From positions 1 to 64,000 of the forward strand of contig CAIQCK010000059.1 of the NCBI GenBank assembly GCA_903870275.1: 64,000 nucleotides of DNA, in the 5' to 3' direction. Of this stretch, positions 33,289-41,653 are shown in pieces. Made by a program: the position numbers and the translations under genes. Numbering within the stretch: position 1 is the first letter of the stretch; each line of letters opens with the position of its first letter. The stretch comes from an uncultured bacterium. GTDB taxonomy: Bacteria; Verrucomicrobiota; Verrucomicrobiia; CAIQCK01. Under the pieces are notes generated by a model. It was not told the origin of the DNA and did not search any database. It was given only the letters and a program-made list of their open reading frames with translations.

Positions 33289-33925
33289 GAGCCAGCCAAC
33301 CTCTCCTCAACACAAACTGCGCCTCGGCGTGCTCGGCTCCGGCAGCGGCACCAATTGTCAGGCGCTGCTCGACGCCTGCGCGAAGCCGGATTTTCCCGCT
33401 GAGATTGCCGTCATCATCAGCGACGTGGAGAACGCCAAAATCCTCGACCGCGCGCGGCAGGCCGGCATTGAGGCGCGCTGGATTGCGCCGGGAAAATTCC
33501 GCACCAAGCTGGAGCCGGAGGTGGAGCAGCGTTACGTTGCCGCCCTGCGCCAGCACAACGTGGAGCTGGTCTGTCTCGCCGGGTTCATGCGCGTACTGAA
33601 GGACGATTTTCTGAAGGCGTTTCCCGGCCGCGTCATCAACATCCATCCCGCGCTGCTGCCGGCGTTTCCCGGTCTGGAGTCGTGGAAACAGGCGCTCGAC
33701 CACGGCGCGAAGGTGGCTGGTTGCACGGTCCATTTCGTGGACGCCGGCGTGGACAGCGGCCCGATCCTTGTCCAGGCCGCCGTGCCGGTGCTCGACAGCG
33801 ACACAGCGCAGACGTTGCACGCCCGCATCCAGGTCGAGGAACATCGCATCTACCCCGAAGCCGTGCGACTGATCGCCGAGGGCCGGCTGCGTGTCGAAGG
33901 CCGGCGCGTGCTGCGCCGGGAGTAG
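33287..33925 (+). CDS. purN: Phosphoribosylglycinamide formyltransferase
   Basis: 212 residues of the 10-formyltetrahydrofolate-dependent GAR transformylase of purine synthesis. Motifs: GVLGSGSGTNCQALLDA (phosphate loop), VIISDVENAKILDRA, CLAGFMRVLKDDFL, VINIHPALLPAFPG (catalytic Asn/His) and TVHFVDAGVDSGPI (catalytic Asp). Length is normal. The chosen ATG lies just inside an inverted repeat and no Shine-Dalgarno is evident. It follows the sigma gene by 31 bases. Confidence 0.95.
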   Translation: MSQPTSPQHKLRLGVLGSGSGTNCQALLDACAKPDFPAEIAVIISDVENAKILDRARQAGIEARWIAPGKFRTKLEPEVEQRYVAALRQHNVELVCLAGFMRVLKDDFLKAFPGRVINIHPALLPAFPGLESWKQALDHGAKVAGCTVHFVDAGVDSGPILVQAAVPVLDSDTAQTLHARIQVEEHRIYPEAVRLIAEGRLRVEGRRVLRRE

Positions 33926-33989
33926 GAAAAAATCCGCGGCGGTGGACGACAACACTCGCTAGTGTCGTGGCGGCGCGTTTCGGCGCGTG

Positions 33990-35894
33990 TCATTCCTCCA
34001 GCGTCGTCAGATCGCCTTCCGGCAAACCCTGCGCGCGGGCTTTGAGGACGCGCCGCATGATTTTTCCGCTGCGCGTCTTCGGCAGTTGCTTGACGAACGT
34101 GATCTTCTCCGGCTTGGCGATCGGCCCCATTTCATGGCCGACGTGCGCCTTAAGCTCCTCGGCCAGCGCCTCGCTCGGCTCGTAGCCCGCTTTGAGCATG
34201 ACGTAGGTGTGGATCGCGTGGCCTTTGATTTCGTGGTGCAGGCCGATGGCGGCGGCTTCGGCGACGGCGGGATGACTGACGAGCGCGCTCTCGACCTCCG
34301 CGGTGCCGAGGCGGTAGCCGGACACCTTGATGACGTCGTCCACGCGGCCGATGACCCAGATGTAGCCGTCGGCGTCCTTGCGCGCGCTGTCCCCGGTAAA
34401 ATAGACGCCGGGATACTTGCTCCAGTATTGCTGCACATAGCGGTCCGGGTCGTTGTAGATGGTCCGCATCATCGCGGGCCAGGGATTCTTGAGCACCAGG
34501 AAACCTTCCTCGCCGGGCGCGACCGGTTTTCCGGCTTCGTCGTAAATGTCGGCGATGATACCGGGGAACGGTTTGGTGGCGCTGCCGGGCTTCAGCGGCG
34601 TCGCCGGCAGCGGCGTGATCATGAACATGCCGGTTTCGGTCTGCCACCAGGTGTCAATGATCGGGCACTTGCCCTTGCCAATGACGCGGTGATACCAGCG
34701 CCACGCTTCGGGGTTGATCGGCTCGCCGACGGTGCCGAGCAGGCGCAGCGCGGAGAGGTCATGGCGGTTGGGCCACGCCTCGCCGAAGCGCATGAGGCCG
34801 CGGATGGCCGTGGGCGCGGTGTAGAAAACATTGATGCCGTATTTCTCGATCATGCTCCACCACCGGTTCGGGTAGGGGAACGTCGGCGCGCCTTCATACA
34901 TGAAGCTGGTGGCGCCGAGCAGCATCGGCCCATAGACGATATACGAGTGTCCCGTGATCCAGCCTGGATCGGCCGTGCACCACCAGCGGTCTTCCTCCTT
35001 CAAATCGAACGCCCACTGGAGCGTCGTGGCGACGCCGACCATGTAGCCGCCGTGCGTGTGCAGGATCGCCTTGGGTTTGCCGGTGGTGCCGGACGTGTAG
35101 AGCAGGAACAGCGGGTCTTCGGCGTCCATCACTTCGGTCTCGCTGCGGTTGCCGCCGGCCAGCGCTCTCGCCACGGGCAGGCCCATCAAATCGTCATACC
35201 AATAATCGCGGCCCGACTCCATCTGCACCTGCTGGCCGGTGCGCTTGACGACGATGACGTGCTCGATGGTGGCGCATCGTTTCAGCGCCTCGTCCACGAT
35301 GTTCTTCAACTCGACGATCTTGCCGTTCATCCAACTGCCGTCGCAGGTGATGACGACGTTGGACTGGCTGTCGTCGATGCGGCCGTGCAACGCCTCGACC
35401 GAAAAGCCGCCATACACCACCGAATGCACCGCGCCGACCTTGGCGCAGGCGAGCATGGCGATGGGCAGCTCCGGCACGCGGCCCATGTAGATCGTCACGC
35501 GGTCGCCTTTCTTGACGCCCATGCTGCGCAGGACGTTGGAGAACTTGCACACTTCGCGGTTGAGCGCGTGGTAGCTGAACGTGCGCACCTCGCCCTTCTC
35601 ACCTTCCCAGATCAGCGCGAGCTTGTTGCGCCGCCAGGTCTTGACGTGGCGGTCGAGGCAGTTGTAGGCGATGTTCGTCCGCCCGCCGACGAACCACTTG
35701 AAGAACGGCTTGTTCGAATCGTCCAGCACCTTGTCCCACGGCTTGAACCATTCAAATTCCCGCGCGCGGTCGGCCCAAAAGCCTTCCGGATCCTCACTGG
35801 CCTTGTGGATCATCTCGTCGTGGCTCTTAATGTAGGCTGCGGCCATCACTTCAGGCGAAGGAGGGTAAATCTCCGGATGGATTTCGTTCGGCAT
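33990..35894 (-). CDS. acsA: Acetyl-CoA synthetase (AMP-forming)
   Basis: 634 residues: the ANL-superfamily ligase that makes acetyl-CoA from acetate, ATP and CoA. Signatures: YTSGTTGKPKAILHTHGGY (P-loop), WCTADPGWITGHSYIVYGP, DTWWQTETGMFMI, YFTGDSARKDADGYIWVIGR (hinge) and KTRSGKIMRR near the end with the regulatory, acetylatable Lys. Length and order are typical. It may consume or supply the same acetyl-CoA pool as nifJ. It is monocistronic in appearance. Confidence 0.96.
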   Translation of the reverse strand: MPNEIHPEIYPPSPEVMAAAYIKSHDEMIHKASEDPEGFWADRAREFEWFKPWDKVLDDSNKPFFKWFVGGRTNIAYNCLDRHVKTWRRNKLALIWEGEKGEVRTFSYHALNREVCKFSNVLRSMGVKKGDRVTIYMGRVPELPIAMLACAKVGAVHSVVYGGFSVEALHGRIDDSQSNVVITCDGSWMNGKIVELKNIVDEALKRCATIEHVIVVKRTGQQVQMESGRDYWYDDLMGLPVARALAGGNRSETEVMDAEDPLFLLYTSGTTGKPKAILHTHGGYMVGVATTLQWAFDLKEEDRWWCTADPGWITGHSYIVYGPMLLGATSFMYEGAPTFPYPNRWWSMIEKYGINVFYTAPTAIRGLMRFGEAWPNRHDLSALRLLGTVGEPINPEAWRWYHRVIGKGKCPIIDTWWQTETGMFMITPLPATPLKPGSATKPFPGIIADIYDEAGKPVAPGEEGFLVLKNPWPAMMRTIYNDPDRYVQQYWSKYPGVYFTGDSARKDADGYIWVIGRVDDVIKVSGYRLGTAEVESALVSHPAVAEAAAIGLHHEIKGHAIHTYVMLKAGYEPSEALAEELKAHVGHEMGPIAKPEKITFVKQLPKTRSGKIMRRVLKARAQGLPEGDLTTLEE

Positions 35895-36022
35895 GGTTGG
35901 GTTCCTTTCCGTTGTGGGTTATGGCGTTTCCGCAAACCGGCCTGCGACGCCACGCGGCGCTTTGGCTTCGGTTGAATCAGGCGCTCTTATTCATCGCTCC
36001 TTGTGTTGTTGCAAAAAACTCG

Positions 36023-36796
36023 TCAGGGAACACCCGGGCCTGGGCGCAGCCAGCGGATGTAGGCGACCAGCGCGCGCTGTTCCTCGTCGGTGATTTTTCC
36101 GCGAAACGCCGGCATCGGCACGCGCTGGCGTTTGACGAAGAAGCCGCCGACGGGGTGATGGGCGATGCGCTGGCAGACACCGTCCAGGATCCACTCGCGG
36201 ATTTCGTCGTCGTTGCCTGCCACGTCGGGAAAGTCGGCGCCGTCCCACGCCGGGATGTAGCCTTTGAACGAGCCGGTGTTCGGCAGGCAGCCGCGGCCTT
36301 CCGGGCCGTGACAACTGAAACAGCCTTTGTCGCTGGCGACGTCCCGGCCCTTGCGCGCCAGTTCGTCCTTCGGCGCGTCGAGCCACGAGACGGCTTTGAC
36401 ATACGCCACCAGATCGTCGAGTTCGGGCGCGGAAAGCCACCCGCGGAACGCCGGCATCCGCACCAGCATCGCGTTCCGCTGCTTCAGATAATCCGCCTCT
36501 TTGCGCCGGCTGGCAGTCATGCCGTCCAGAATCCACTCGCGCAGCTCCTGCTCGTTGGCGGCAAACATCATGACGTTGCCGCCGTCCCACGCCGGCACGG
36601 CTTTGATGGAACTGCCTGGATTGGGAATGCCGTGCGTGCCGCCGGGGCCGTGGCAACCAAAACATCCGTGTTGCTCGGCCACGACACGGCCGCGCTCGAC
36701 GGGGCCAATGTTCGCCGTGCGCCACCAGCGCCACGCACCGACAGCCGCGGCGGCCACCACGGCCGCCGCCATAAGCATCCGGATGATTTTTTTCAT
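36023..36796 (-). CDS. Diheme c-type cytochrome
   Basis: About 257 residues: an N-terminal membrane helix or signal (MKKIIRMLMAAAVVAAAAVG) and two class-I-like c domains, each with one CXXCH (CFGCHGPGGTHG and CFSCHGPEGRGC) and a similar VPAWDGG/IPAWDGA phrase, indicating internal duplication. Distal Met ligands are likely MPAFRG, present in both halves. An in-frame ATG at 36817 is an alternative start. The promoter side contains three decamer repeats next to the prophage edge. Confidence 0.88.
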   Translation of the reverse strand: MKKIIRMLMAAAVVAAAAVGAWRWWRTANIGPVERGRVVAEQHGCFGCHGPGGTHGIPNPGSSIKAVPAWDGGNVMMFAANEQELREWILDGMTASRRKEADYLKQRNAMLVRMPAFRGWLSAPELDDLVAYVKAVSWLDAPKDELARKGRDVASDKGCFSCHGPEGRGCLPNTGSFKGYIPAWDGADFPDVAGNDDEIREWILDGVCQRIAHHPVGGFFVKRQRVPMPAFRGKITDEEQRALVAYIRWLRPGPGVP

Positions 36797-36857
36797 CGCC
36801 GCATCGGTCGAAACCATCACGGCTTGAGACTTGGCAGAATGTTTGAACAGCCGAGAG

Positions 36858-36887
36858 ATGGCTTGAAATGGCTGGAAGTGGCCTGAA
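36858..36887. repeat. Three tandem decamers at the host-prophage border
   Basis: ATGGCTTGAA, ATGGCTGGAA and GTGGCCTGAA follow each other without gaps. They lie upstream of the diheme cytochrome and 78 bases from the last prophage gene. They could be operator sites or transposase-binding sites of the phage end. Confidence 0.45.
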
Positions 36888-36964
36888 AACCGGGGGTTTT
36901 GAATTGGGGCTGTCCAAACATTACCGGCCCCGATTTCATGGACCAAACGGCCATCTCAAAAGGG

Positions 36965-38632
36965 TCATTTTGTGGCCCCGGCGGTGGCTCCGTTGGCACC
37001 GTAAGCCGTGAGAGCTTCCTCGATCAAAGCGACCTGGCGTCCAGGAGCCAGGTCGGCGAAAAACAACCGAATGCTGCGCTCCAGTTCCCTGGGCGATTTG
37101 CTCTCCAGGATGAGTTGCCGAACCGGCGCGTAGGCTCCGCGGAACGCTCGCGCCAACCCCGCCGAGCCATTGCGGGCGATTTCATCGCCGGCCTTTTCTG
37201 CCACCGCGACGTGAGCCGGCACATCCGCAGTCAGCGCCGTCAAAGCAGCCGAGCCAAAAGGATTCCCGACCGGCGATGGCGTGGCCATGCGACGAACCTG
37301 CATCCCGAATTTTTCCGACAGACCGGGCAACGCTTCATCCGTCGGTTCCAGTCCGGCGTCGCGCATGTTCTTGAGCAACTCACCGAGCGCCTTTTGCTCG
37401 GCGGGCGATACGGAACCAAAGACCGCTTTGGGCACCGCGCCGCGCCGACCATTGATTCGGGCCAACTGCGCGAACAGTTGTTGCTTGAGCGTGCGGCCCA
37501 ACACCGTGCTGTCCCACACGCGAAAGTCCTGGCGCACCGCCTCCTGCGCCGTCCCGACGCCGCTGTTCATTCCGCCACCAGTCTGCCCTTCAGAGGTTGC
37601 GGTCTGGCCGAGGATGATTTGCGCAATCTCCCTCTTGGCCGTGTCCCTGAAAACCTTGAACGCATCGCCCGACTGATTGGACGCCTGGATCAGTTGGAAC
37701 GAAGTCTCCTTGCTGATGACCAAACCGCCAATGCGCAGGGAAAACTGAACCGCTCGCTGCGCAAGCCTGCGGCTTTCGTCGTCGCTCTGGTTGTATTGGA
37801 TGACAGGGAACGGCATCCCAAACCGATCCAGGAAGCGCGCCCAACCGTCCCGGTTCAGCGCCATGAATAACCACCAGAACAGCAGCGCCCGCATCGGGCC
37901 GCCCCAGTTGTCCGGCGTGCTCAGGAGATGGCCGCGGTGAATGATGTATCGTTCCGGGTCGGCTTCATGGCGCTGGCCGGTCAACGCGCCGTTGGCGTCC
38001 ACGTCCCAGATCAGCATCCGGCCGGTGGTGTAGTCGAGCAAGTGATGCGGCACCGGCACGAGCGCGCGCAGTTCAAACCGCAACCCCGGCTTCGTGCTCG
38101 GACGAAAAACTTTCTCGGTCAGACTGACCGGCCAGAGATGGCCGTCCATGATGGCGGCGAGGACGTTGAGCCAGGGGGTGAGATTTTCAAACTCCGCGGC
38201 AATCGGCGGCGGCGCGTCATAACTATCAATCGCGTCCCTGATCATCTGCGCCGTATCCACGTCGTCGGGGTTGTTTTTATCCGGCGGCAAAATCGCCATC
38301 ACGTCGCCGAGCACGGCCAGCTTGCGCGTCGAGAACAGAGTCTGAATGTAACCGTCGGACATCACCACGTCGCGGAATAAAGAAAACAGGTCGCGCACCG
38401 CGCCGCTCTCTGCCCCGCGCAAAATGGCGTGCAGGCGGTCCGCGTCCACCATGTGGCCGAGCGCGGGCGGCTCGTAGCGCGAGTTGACGATGGTCCAACG
38501 CGCGACGGGAACCGGCTGCGGTGCCGGTTCAACCTTGACCGTCGGATCGGTGGCCGTCGGCGCGGGCGCGGGCAATGCCAGTTGCGTCCGGGCCGGGTTC
38601 GTTGGAGATGTTGGGGATGATGTTTTAGACAT
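36965..38632 (-). CDS. DUF935-type phage portal protein
   Basis: A 555-residue portal protein of the Mu gp29/DUF935 family, which forms the dodecameric ring at the unique capsid vertex. Recognisable parts are DGYIQTLFSTRKLAVLGD, the WPVSLTEKVFR region, NRDGWARFLDRFGMPFPVIQ and KREIAQIILGQTATSEGQTGG. The Pro-rich N-terminus (about 40 residues) is less conserved. The start at 38632 overlaps the nuclease part of the terminase by eight bases. It is the last gene of the minus arm. Confidence 0.93.
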   Translation of the reverse strand: MSKTSSPTSPTNPARTQLALPAPAPTATDPTVKVEPAPQPVPVARWTIVNSRYEPPALGHMVDADRLHAILRGAESGAVRDLFSLFRDVVMSDGYIQTLFSTRKLAVLGDVMAILPPDKNNPDDVDTAQMIRDAIDSYDAPPPIAAEFENLTPWLNVLAAIMDGHLWPVSLTEKVFRPSTKPGLRFELRALVPVPHHLLDYTTGRMLIWDVDANGALTGQRHEADPERYIIHRGHLLSTPDNWGGPMRALLFWWLFMALNRDGWARFLDRFGMPFPVIQYNQSDDESRRLAQRAVQFSLRIGGLVISKETSFQLIQASNQSGDAFKVFRDTAKREIAQIILGQTATSEGQTGGGMNSGVGTAQEAVRQDFRVWDSTVLGRTLKQQLFAQLARINGRRGAVPKAVFGSVSPAEQKALGELLKNMRDAGLEPTDEALPGLSEKFGMQVRRMATPSPVGNPFGSAALTALTADVPAHVAVAEKAGDEIARNGSAGLARAFRGAYAPVRQLILESKSPRELERSIRLFFADLAPGRQVALIEEALTAYGANGATAGATK

Positions 38633-39353
38633 AGAGTTTCGATTCCTCGCCGGACCCGTCGAGGCTGGTCCAGCCTTCGCGTTTCTTCGCCCAGGCAGCA
38701 TCATCATCGCTGACTCGGCCAAGTGGTCCCGCCAGCACGGGATAAGCTTCGACGCGCTCGCCAATCGAAACGAGCGCCTTCAGGCTGGCACCGATGGCGC
38801 AAAAACAGTCAGCGTGGTTTCCCGCCTTATCCACCTCGGCCTCGAAGCCGCCCTTCTCGCGCCGCGTCTGGCGGATGTCGTCGCGCAGCCAGGTGGCGCT
38901 CGGCACCCACAGCTTGCCGTCGGACATGCTGTTGACGACAAGATTTCCGAGGTAGGTTTTTACCATCATCCTCTCGCCGCGATACAGGATGGACTCGCTC
39001 TCGATCACGAGTTCCACCGGCAGCACGCCCGACAGTTCCCTGGCCAGGTCGGCGGCAAAGAACCGCTCGCTGGTGGCCAGCACGCAAAGCTTTCTCGCCC
39101 GGTGGCCTGTCGACCGCACCAACGCTTCGCGCAGCACGGCGCGCGTCACGTTGGGATTGTCGGTCTTGAATCGCACCACGGCCCGCACGATGAACGTGTC
39201 GCCGCGCCGCTCAGTGACGGCGATGGCAGTCGGGTTCGACTTCTTTTTTGCCGTGGTCGCCGGATCGAGGCCGATGCCGATAGGACCGGTGCCAAGTAGT
39301 TCCTCCCAACCGGCCGGCCAGACCTCTCCCGCGGTGATGCGTCGGTCCATCAT
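38625..39353 (-). CDS. Phage terminase large subunit, nuclease part
   Basis: 242 residues from ATG 39353, which has GGAGG five bases upstream. It contains the RNase H-like nuclease fold of TerL: first acidic strand IGIGLDPATTAKK, LVIESESILYRGE, and a final acidic/helical part with VDKAGNHADCFCAIGASLKAL. The ATPase part is encoded separately (39499-40572) and a 49-residue ORF lies between, joined by 4-base and 1-base overlaps. Normally both parts are one chain of about 550-600 residues, so the enzyme here is probably assembled from two polypeptides. Confidence 0.85.
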   Translation of the reverse strand: MMDRRITAGEVWPAGWEELLGTGPIGIGLDPATTAKKKSNPTAIAVTERRGDTFIVRAVVRFKTDNPNVTRAVLREALVRSTGHRARKLCVLATSERFFAADLARELSGVLPVELVIESESILYRGERMMVKTYLGNLVVNSMSDGKLWVPSATWLRDDIRQTRREKGGFEAEVDKAGNHADCFCAIGASLKALVSIGERVEAYPVLAGPLGRVSDDDAAWAKKREGWTSLDGSGEESKLYV

Positions 39354-39499
39354 GCGCGCCTCCGATGCCACCAGACGCCAACCCACCAGCTACGCCACAC
39401 CCGCGCCGAAAATTTCCAATAAACAGGATAGTAAGGCCAAAACGAAATTCGCCCGTCGCAACATCCGTGGCCGGCGTAGAATTGGAAGTTTCCGATCAT
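39350..39499 (-). CDS. 49-residue Trp/Tyr-rich ORF nested between terminase halves
   Basis: The ATG overlaps the stop of the ATPase half (TGATG) and its TGA overlaps the start of the nuclease half (ATGA). The product has six Trp and four Tyr, with the core FWPYYPVYWKFSARVW and an Arg-rich end (HRRRA). The AT content of its centre is higher than in the flanks. No family is recognised. It could be a small structural or terminase-associated peptide, or an inserted element that happens to stay open. Confidence 0.5.
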   Translation of the reverse strand: MIGNFQFYAGHGCCDGRISFWPYYPVYWKFSARVWRSWWVGVWWHRRRA

Positions 39500-40572
39500 C
39501 ACGGCACGATCTCCTCGGTGATGGCGTTGCACTTGCCTTCGTTGCGGCCGAGGTCCATCGCGCGCTCGACGACCGAGAGCGGCACCGCGGCCATGCCGCT
39601 GCGTTTGAAGGCCAGCGCGAAGTTGCGGTCCCACGCGTCCTTGTCGAAGTAGAGCTGTCGGTCTTCTTCCGGCGTGATGACCGCTCCGGTGTCGGGGTGG
39701 TAGCACTTCAATCCCGCCGCCTGGCGGTCGAACGCATCCACGCGGTGAACCCAAATCTTCGAGGGCGAGAGATACCAGTTGCCTTTGGCGCGCACCGCGA
39801 ACGATTCCTGCGGAGGGCAAAACAGTTCCCACGAATAATGGGTGTCGTCGAGCGGCGAGGTTGAAGACCAGATGTATTGGAACTGCGGATTGTCCGACAT
39901 GATCGGGTCAATGGATTCCTTGACCTCTTTCAAGGCGTCAATCCGCGCCCACTCATCCACGAAGACGTGGCCGCCGTAACCGACCGCGCGCGGCGTTGGC
40001 GCGAGCACGAGCGTGCGGCTGCACGTGGTGCGGTCGTGCCAGAGCCGCGTGACGAGTTTGTTTTGCTCGAAAATATCGCAGAGCGCGTCGAGGTCCACAC
40101 CGTCGGCGTCGGACTCGAATTTCATCCCGCGCTTCGCCGCCTGGTCGCGCATCTTCCGCAGCAGCAATTGCCAGACGAACGCTTCTTTGCGGATGTATTC
40201 CTCGCCGAGCAGCAGCGACGCCGAGAGAAAGAACACGTCTACGCCGCGCGTCTCGGCCATCAGCCGGAACGCCTTCGCGCCGCCGGTCGTGGACTTGCGA
40301 GCGCGTCGGCACCAAAGCCAGCATTGGCGGCGCGGCGTGTCGGTCCAGAAGACTTCGTTTTGGTAGGCGGTGAAGCTGTCGGCAACGATGGCCGATGGCT
40401 CCGCGCCAGGCGCAGTCGGCTGTGGCGTGCGATATGATCCCCACTGCGCTTTCTCATCCGCCGCAGCCTGCTCTGGAGGCACGCCGTAGGGTTCATCGGA
40501 CGATGGGGATTTGAACGCGTGTTCGTCGAGAACCACGGAAGCGGATTTTCCGCGAAGTTTGGAGGCTTTCAT
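39499..40572 (-). CDS. Phage terminase large subunit, ATPase part
   Basis: 357 residues containing the packaging motor ATPase. The adenine/P-loop region is around WLWCRRARKSTTGGAKAFRL (an Arg-rich variant Walker A), Walker B is GHVFVDEWARID, and motif III is likely YIWSSTSPLDD. The chain ends in NAITEEIVP shortly before the expected nuclease domain. CATCACCG near its end recurs near the start of the nuclease half (about 39331-39338), 184 bases away, suggesting that the intervening DNA was inserted. Confidence 0.87.
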   Translation of the reverse strand: MKASKLRGKSASVVLDEHAFKSPSSDEPYGVPPEQAAADEKAQWGSYRTPQPTAPGAEPSAIVADSFTAYQNEVFWTDTPRRQCWLWCRRARKSTTGGAKAFRLMAETRGVDVFFLSASLLLGEEYIRKEAFVWQLLLRKMRDQAAKRGMKFESDADGVDLDALCDIFEQNKLVTRLWHDRTTCSRTLVLAPTPRAVGYGGHVFVDEWARIDALKEVKESIDPIMSDNPQFQYIWSSTSPLDDTHYSWELFCPPQESFAVRAKGNWYLSPSKIWVHRVDAFDRQAAGLKCYHPDTGAVITPEEDRQLYFDKDAWDRNFALAFKRSGMAAVPLSVVERAMDLGRNEGKCNAITEEIVP

Positions 40573-40584
40573 GTTTCCTCCCGT

Positions 40585-41247
40585 CTATGCCACGCCGGCC
40601 ATCGGCCCGGTTGGCGCGTCGGGACGCTTGCCGAACATGAGCCGGATCAGCTTGTCCATCTTGATCGGATGCGGGTCGCTGCTGTTGAGAATGTCCGCCA
40701 GTTGTTTAACGCCGATTTTCTCCACCGCCTCAGCCGCGTCCCACTGGAACTTCTGGACGTTCAATGTCACCGCGGCCTTGCGGTTTTCCTCGGCCTGCAA
40801 CTGCACGACTTTCTCAACGAGCGAAAGCAAATCCTTGGGCCGGTCCGCGAGCAGTTCGCTGATGGCCGAGGGCGTCAGATGCTCGTCGAGCGCCGCGAGC
40901 AGCCGGCTGCCGGAGAGATTCGCCGCCGCGTCCGCGGGGCTTCCGCCGGTCTTGCGCGTGAGGTCGGCCGAGAACTCCACCAGCCCTTTGGTTTGGTCGA
41001 GTTCATCCTGGCGTTGGAGCCATTCCTTGTAGCCGCCGTTGCGCCAGGCTGAAAGGTTTTGGTCGCTGACCGCTTCGGCGCGCCAGCGTTTCTTCAGGAT
41101 CGCCTTGACGGCCGGCATCGCATTGAGCCAGGGCAAAATCGTGGCGCTCGACTCGCCATCTCGAAGTCGCGCATTCAGTTCATCGCGGACCGTCTTCGGC
41201 ATCCGGCCGATCTTGCCCTTGCGTGCGGTGGTGTCTGGCGCGCTCAT
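40585..41247 (-). CDS. DUF3486-like small terminase / gp27-type protein
   Basis: 220 residues: a DNA-binding-like start (KGKIGRMPKTVRDELNARLR, DGESSATILPWLN, SDQNLSAWRNGGYKEWLQRQ), which is the pattern of Mu gp27/DUF3486, then a long helical part for oligomerisation and partner contact. Its place just upstream of the large terminase supports a packaging recognition role. The start overlaps the previous stop (ATGA). Confidence 0.8.
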   Translation of the reverse strand: MSAPDTTARKGKIGRMPKTVRDELNARLRDGESSATILPWLNAMPAVKAILKKRWRAEAVSDQNLSAWRNGGYKEWLQRQDELDQTKGLVEFSADLTRKTGGSPADAAANLSGSRLLAALDEHLTPSAISELLADRPKDLLSLVEKVVQLQAEENRKAAVTLNVQKFQWDAAEAVEKIGVKQLADILNSSDPHPIKMDKLIRLMFGKRPDAPTGPMAGVA

Positions 41248-41426
41248 AATGCCGGCTCAAACTCCTTCGACGTGAGATGCCATCCCTGGCAGGCGGGACA
41301 ATAGTAGGCACGCAGTCGTTCCGGCCGGTTGGAGTGTCGCCTCAATGCTGCGTTCATCGCCGTCCGCGCGTCTTTCTTCGACGGGTAACGGTTCTTAGCA
41401 CTGCACGTTTGGTGGGGGTTGCTCAT
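41244..41426 (-). CDS. Small zinc-ribbon-like protein
   Basis: 60 residues. CSAKNRYPSKKDARTAMNAA near the start and YYCPACQGWHLTSK at the end could bind one metal through two pairs of Cys/His. Similar small proteins occur in phage and host genomes without known role. ATGA overlaps on both sides place it in the lysis/packaging operon. Confidence 0.65.
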   Translation of the reverse strand: MSNPHQTCSAKNRYPSKKDARTAMNAALRRHSNRPERLRAYYCPACQGWHLTSKEFEPAL

Positions 41427-41653
41427 GCCAACCTGAGTTGACGCTCCAGTTCGGCCGTTTGTTCCTCTGCCGCAGTCAGCCATATCTCGGCCGCATCCAT
41501 GTCTTCGCCGATCAGGGCGTCGAACACGTCCAGCATTCTAGCCAGCAGCTTACGGTCGTGCTTCAGCGCCGCGAGAGCGCGTTTCAGCCGTGTGCCGGTT
41601 GCCGACTTCTGACTTCTGACCTCTGACTTCTGATTTCTGGTTTCCGTTTTCAC
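41423..41653 (-). CDS. Small helical protein with heptad-encoded N-terminus
   Basis: 76 residues from GTG 41653 (GTGA overlap with the peptidase stop). Residues about 4-17 are encoded by the 7-base repeats at 41604-41645 (NQKSEVRSQKS). The rest is helical and acidic (LLARMLDVFDALIGEDMDAA, then EEQTAELERQLRL). The true start might be inside, after the repeat. No family is recognised. Confidence 0.55.
   Translation of the reverse strand: MKTETRNQKSEVRSQKSATGTRLKRALAALKHDRKLLARMLDVFDALIGEDMDAAEIWLTAAEEQTAELERQLRLA
41604..41645 (-). repeat. Heptad array (AGAAGTC type)
   Basis: Six 7-base units, GACTTCT with single changes, read AGAAGTC on the minus strand. They are translated in frame into a small prophage protein. 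Confidence 0.85.

Noticed and set aside
39350-39832. 160-codon extension of the nested small ORF
   Set aside because: The upstream part is an out-of-frame shadow of the terminase ATPase gene; the TGATG junction marks the start.
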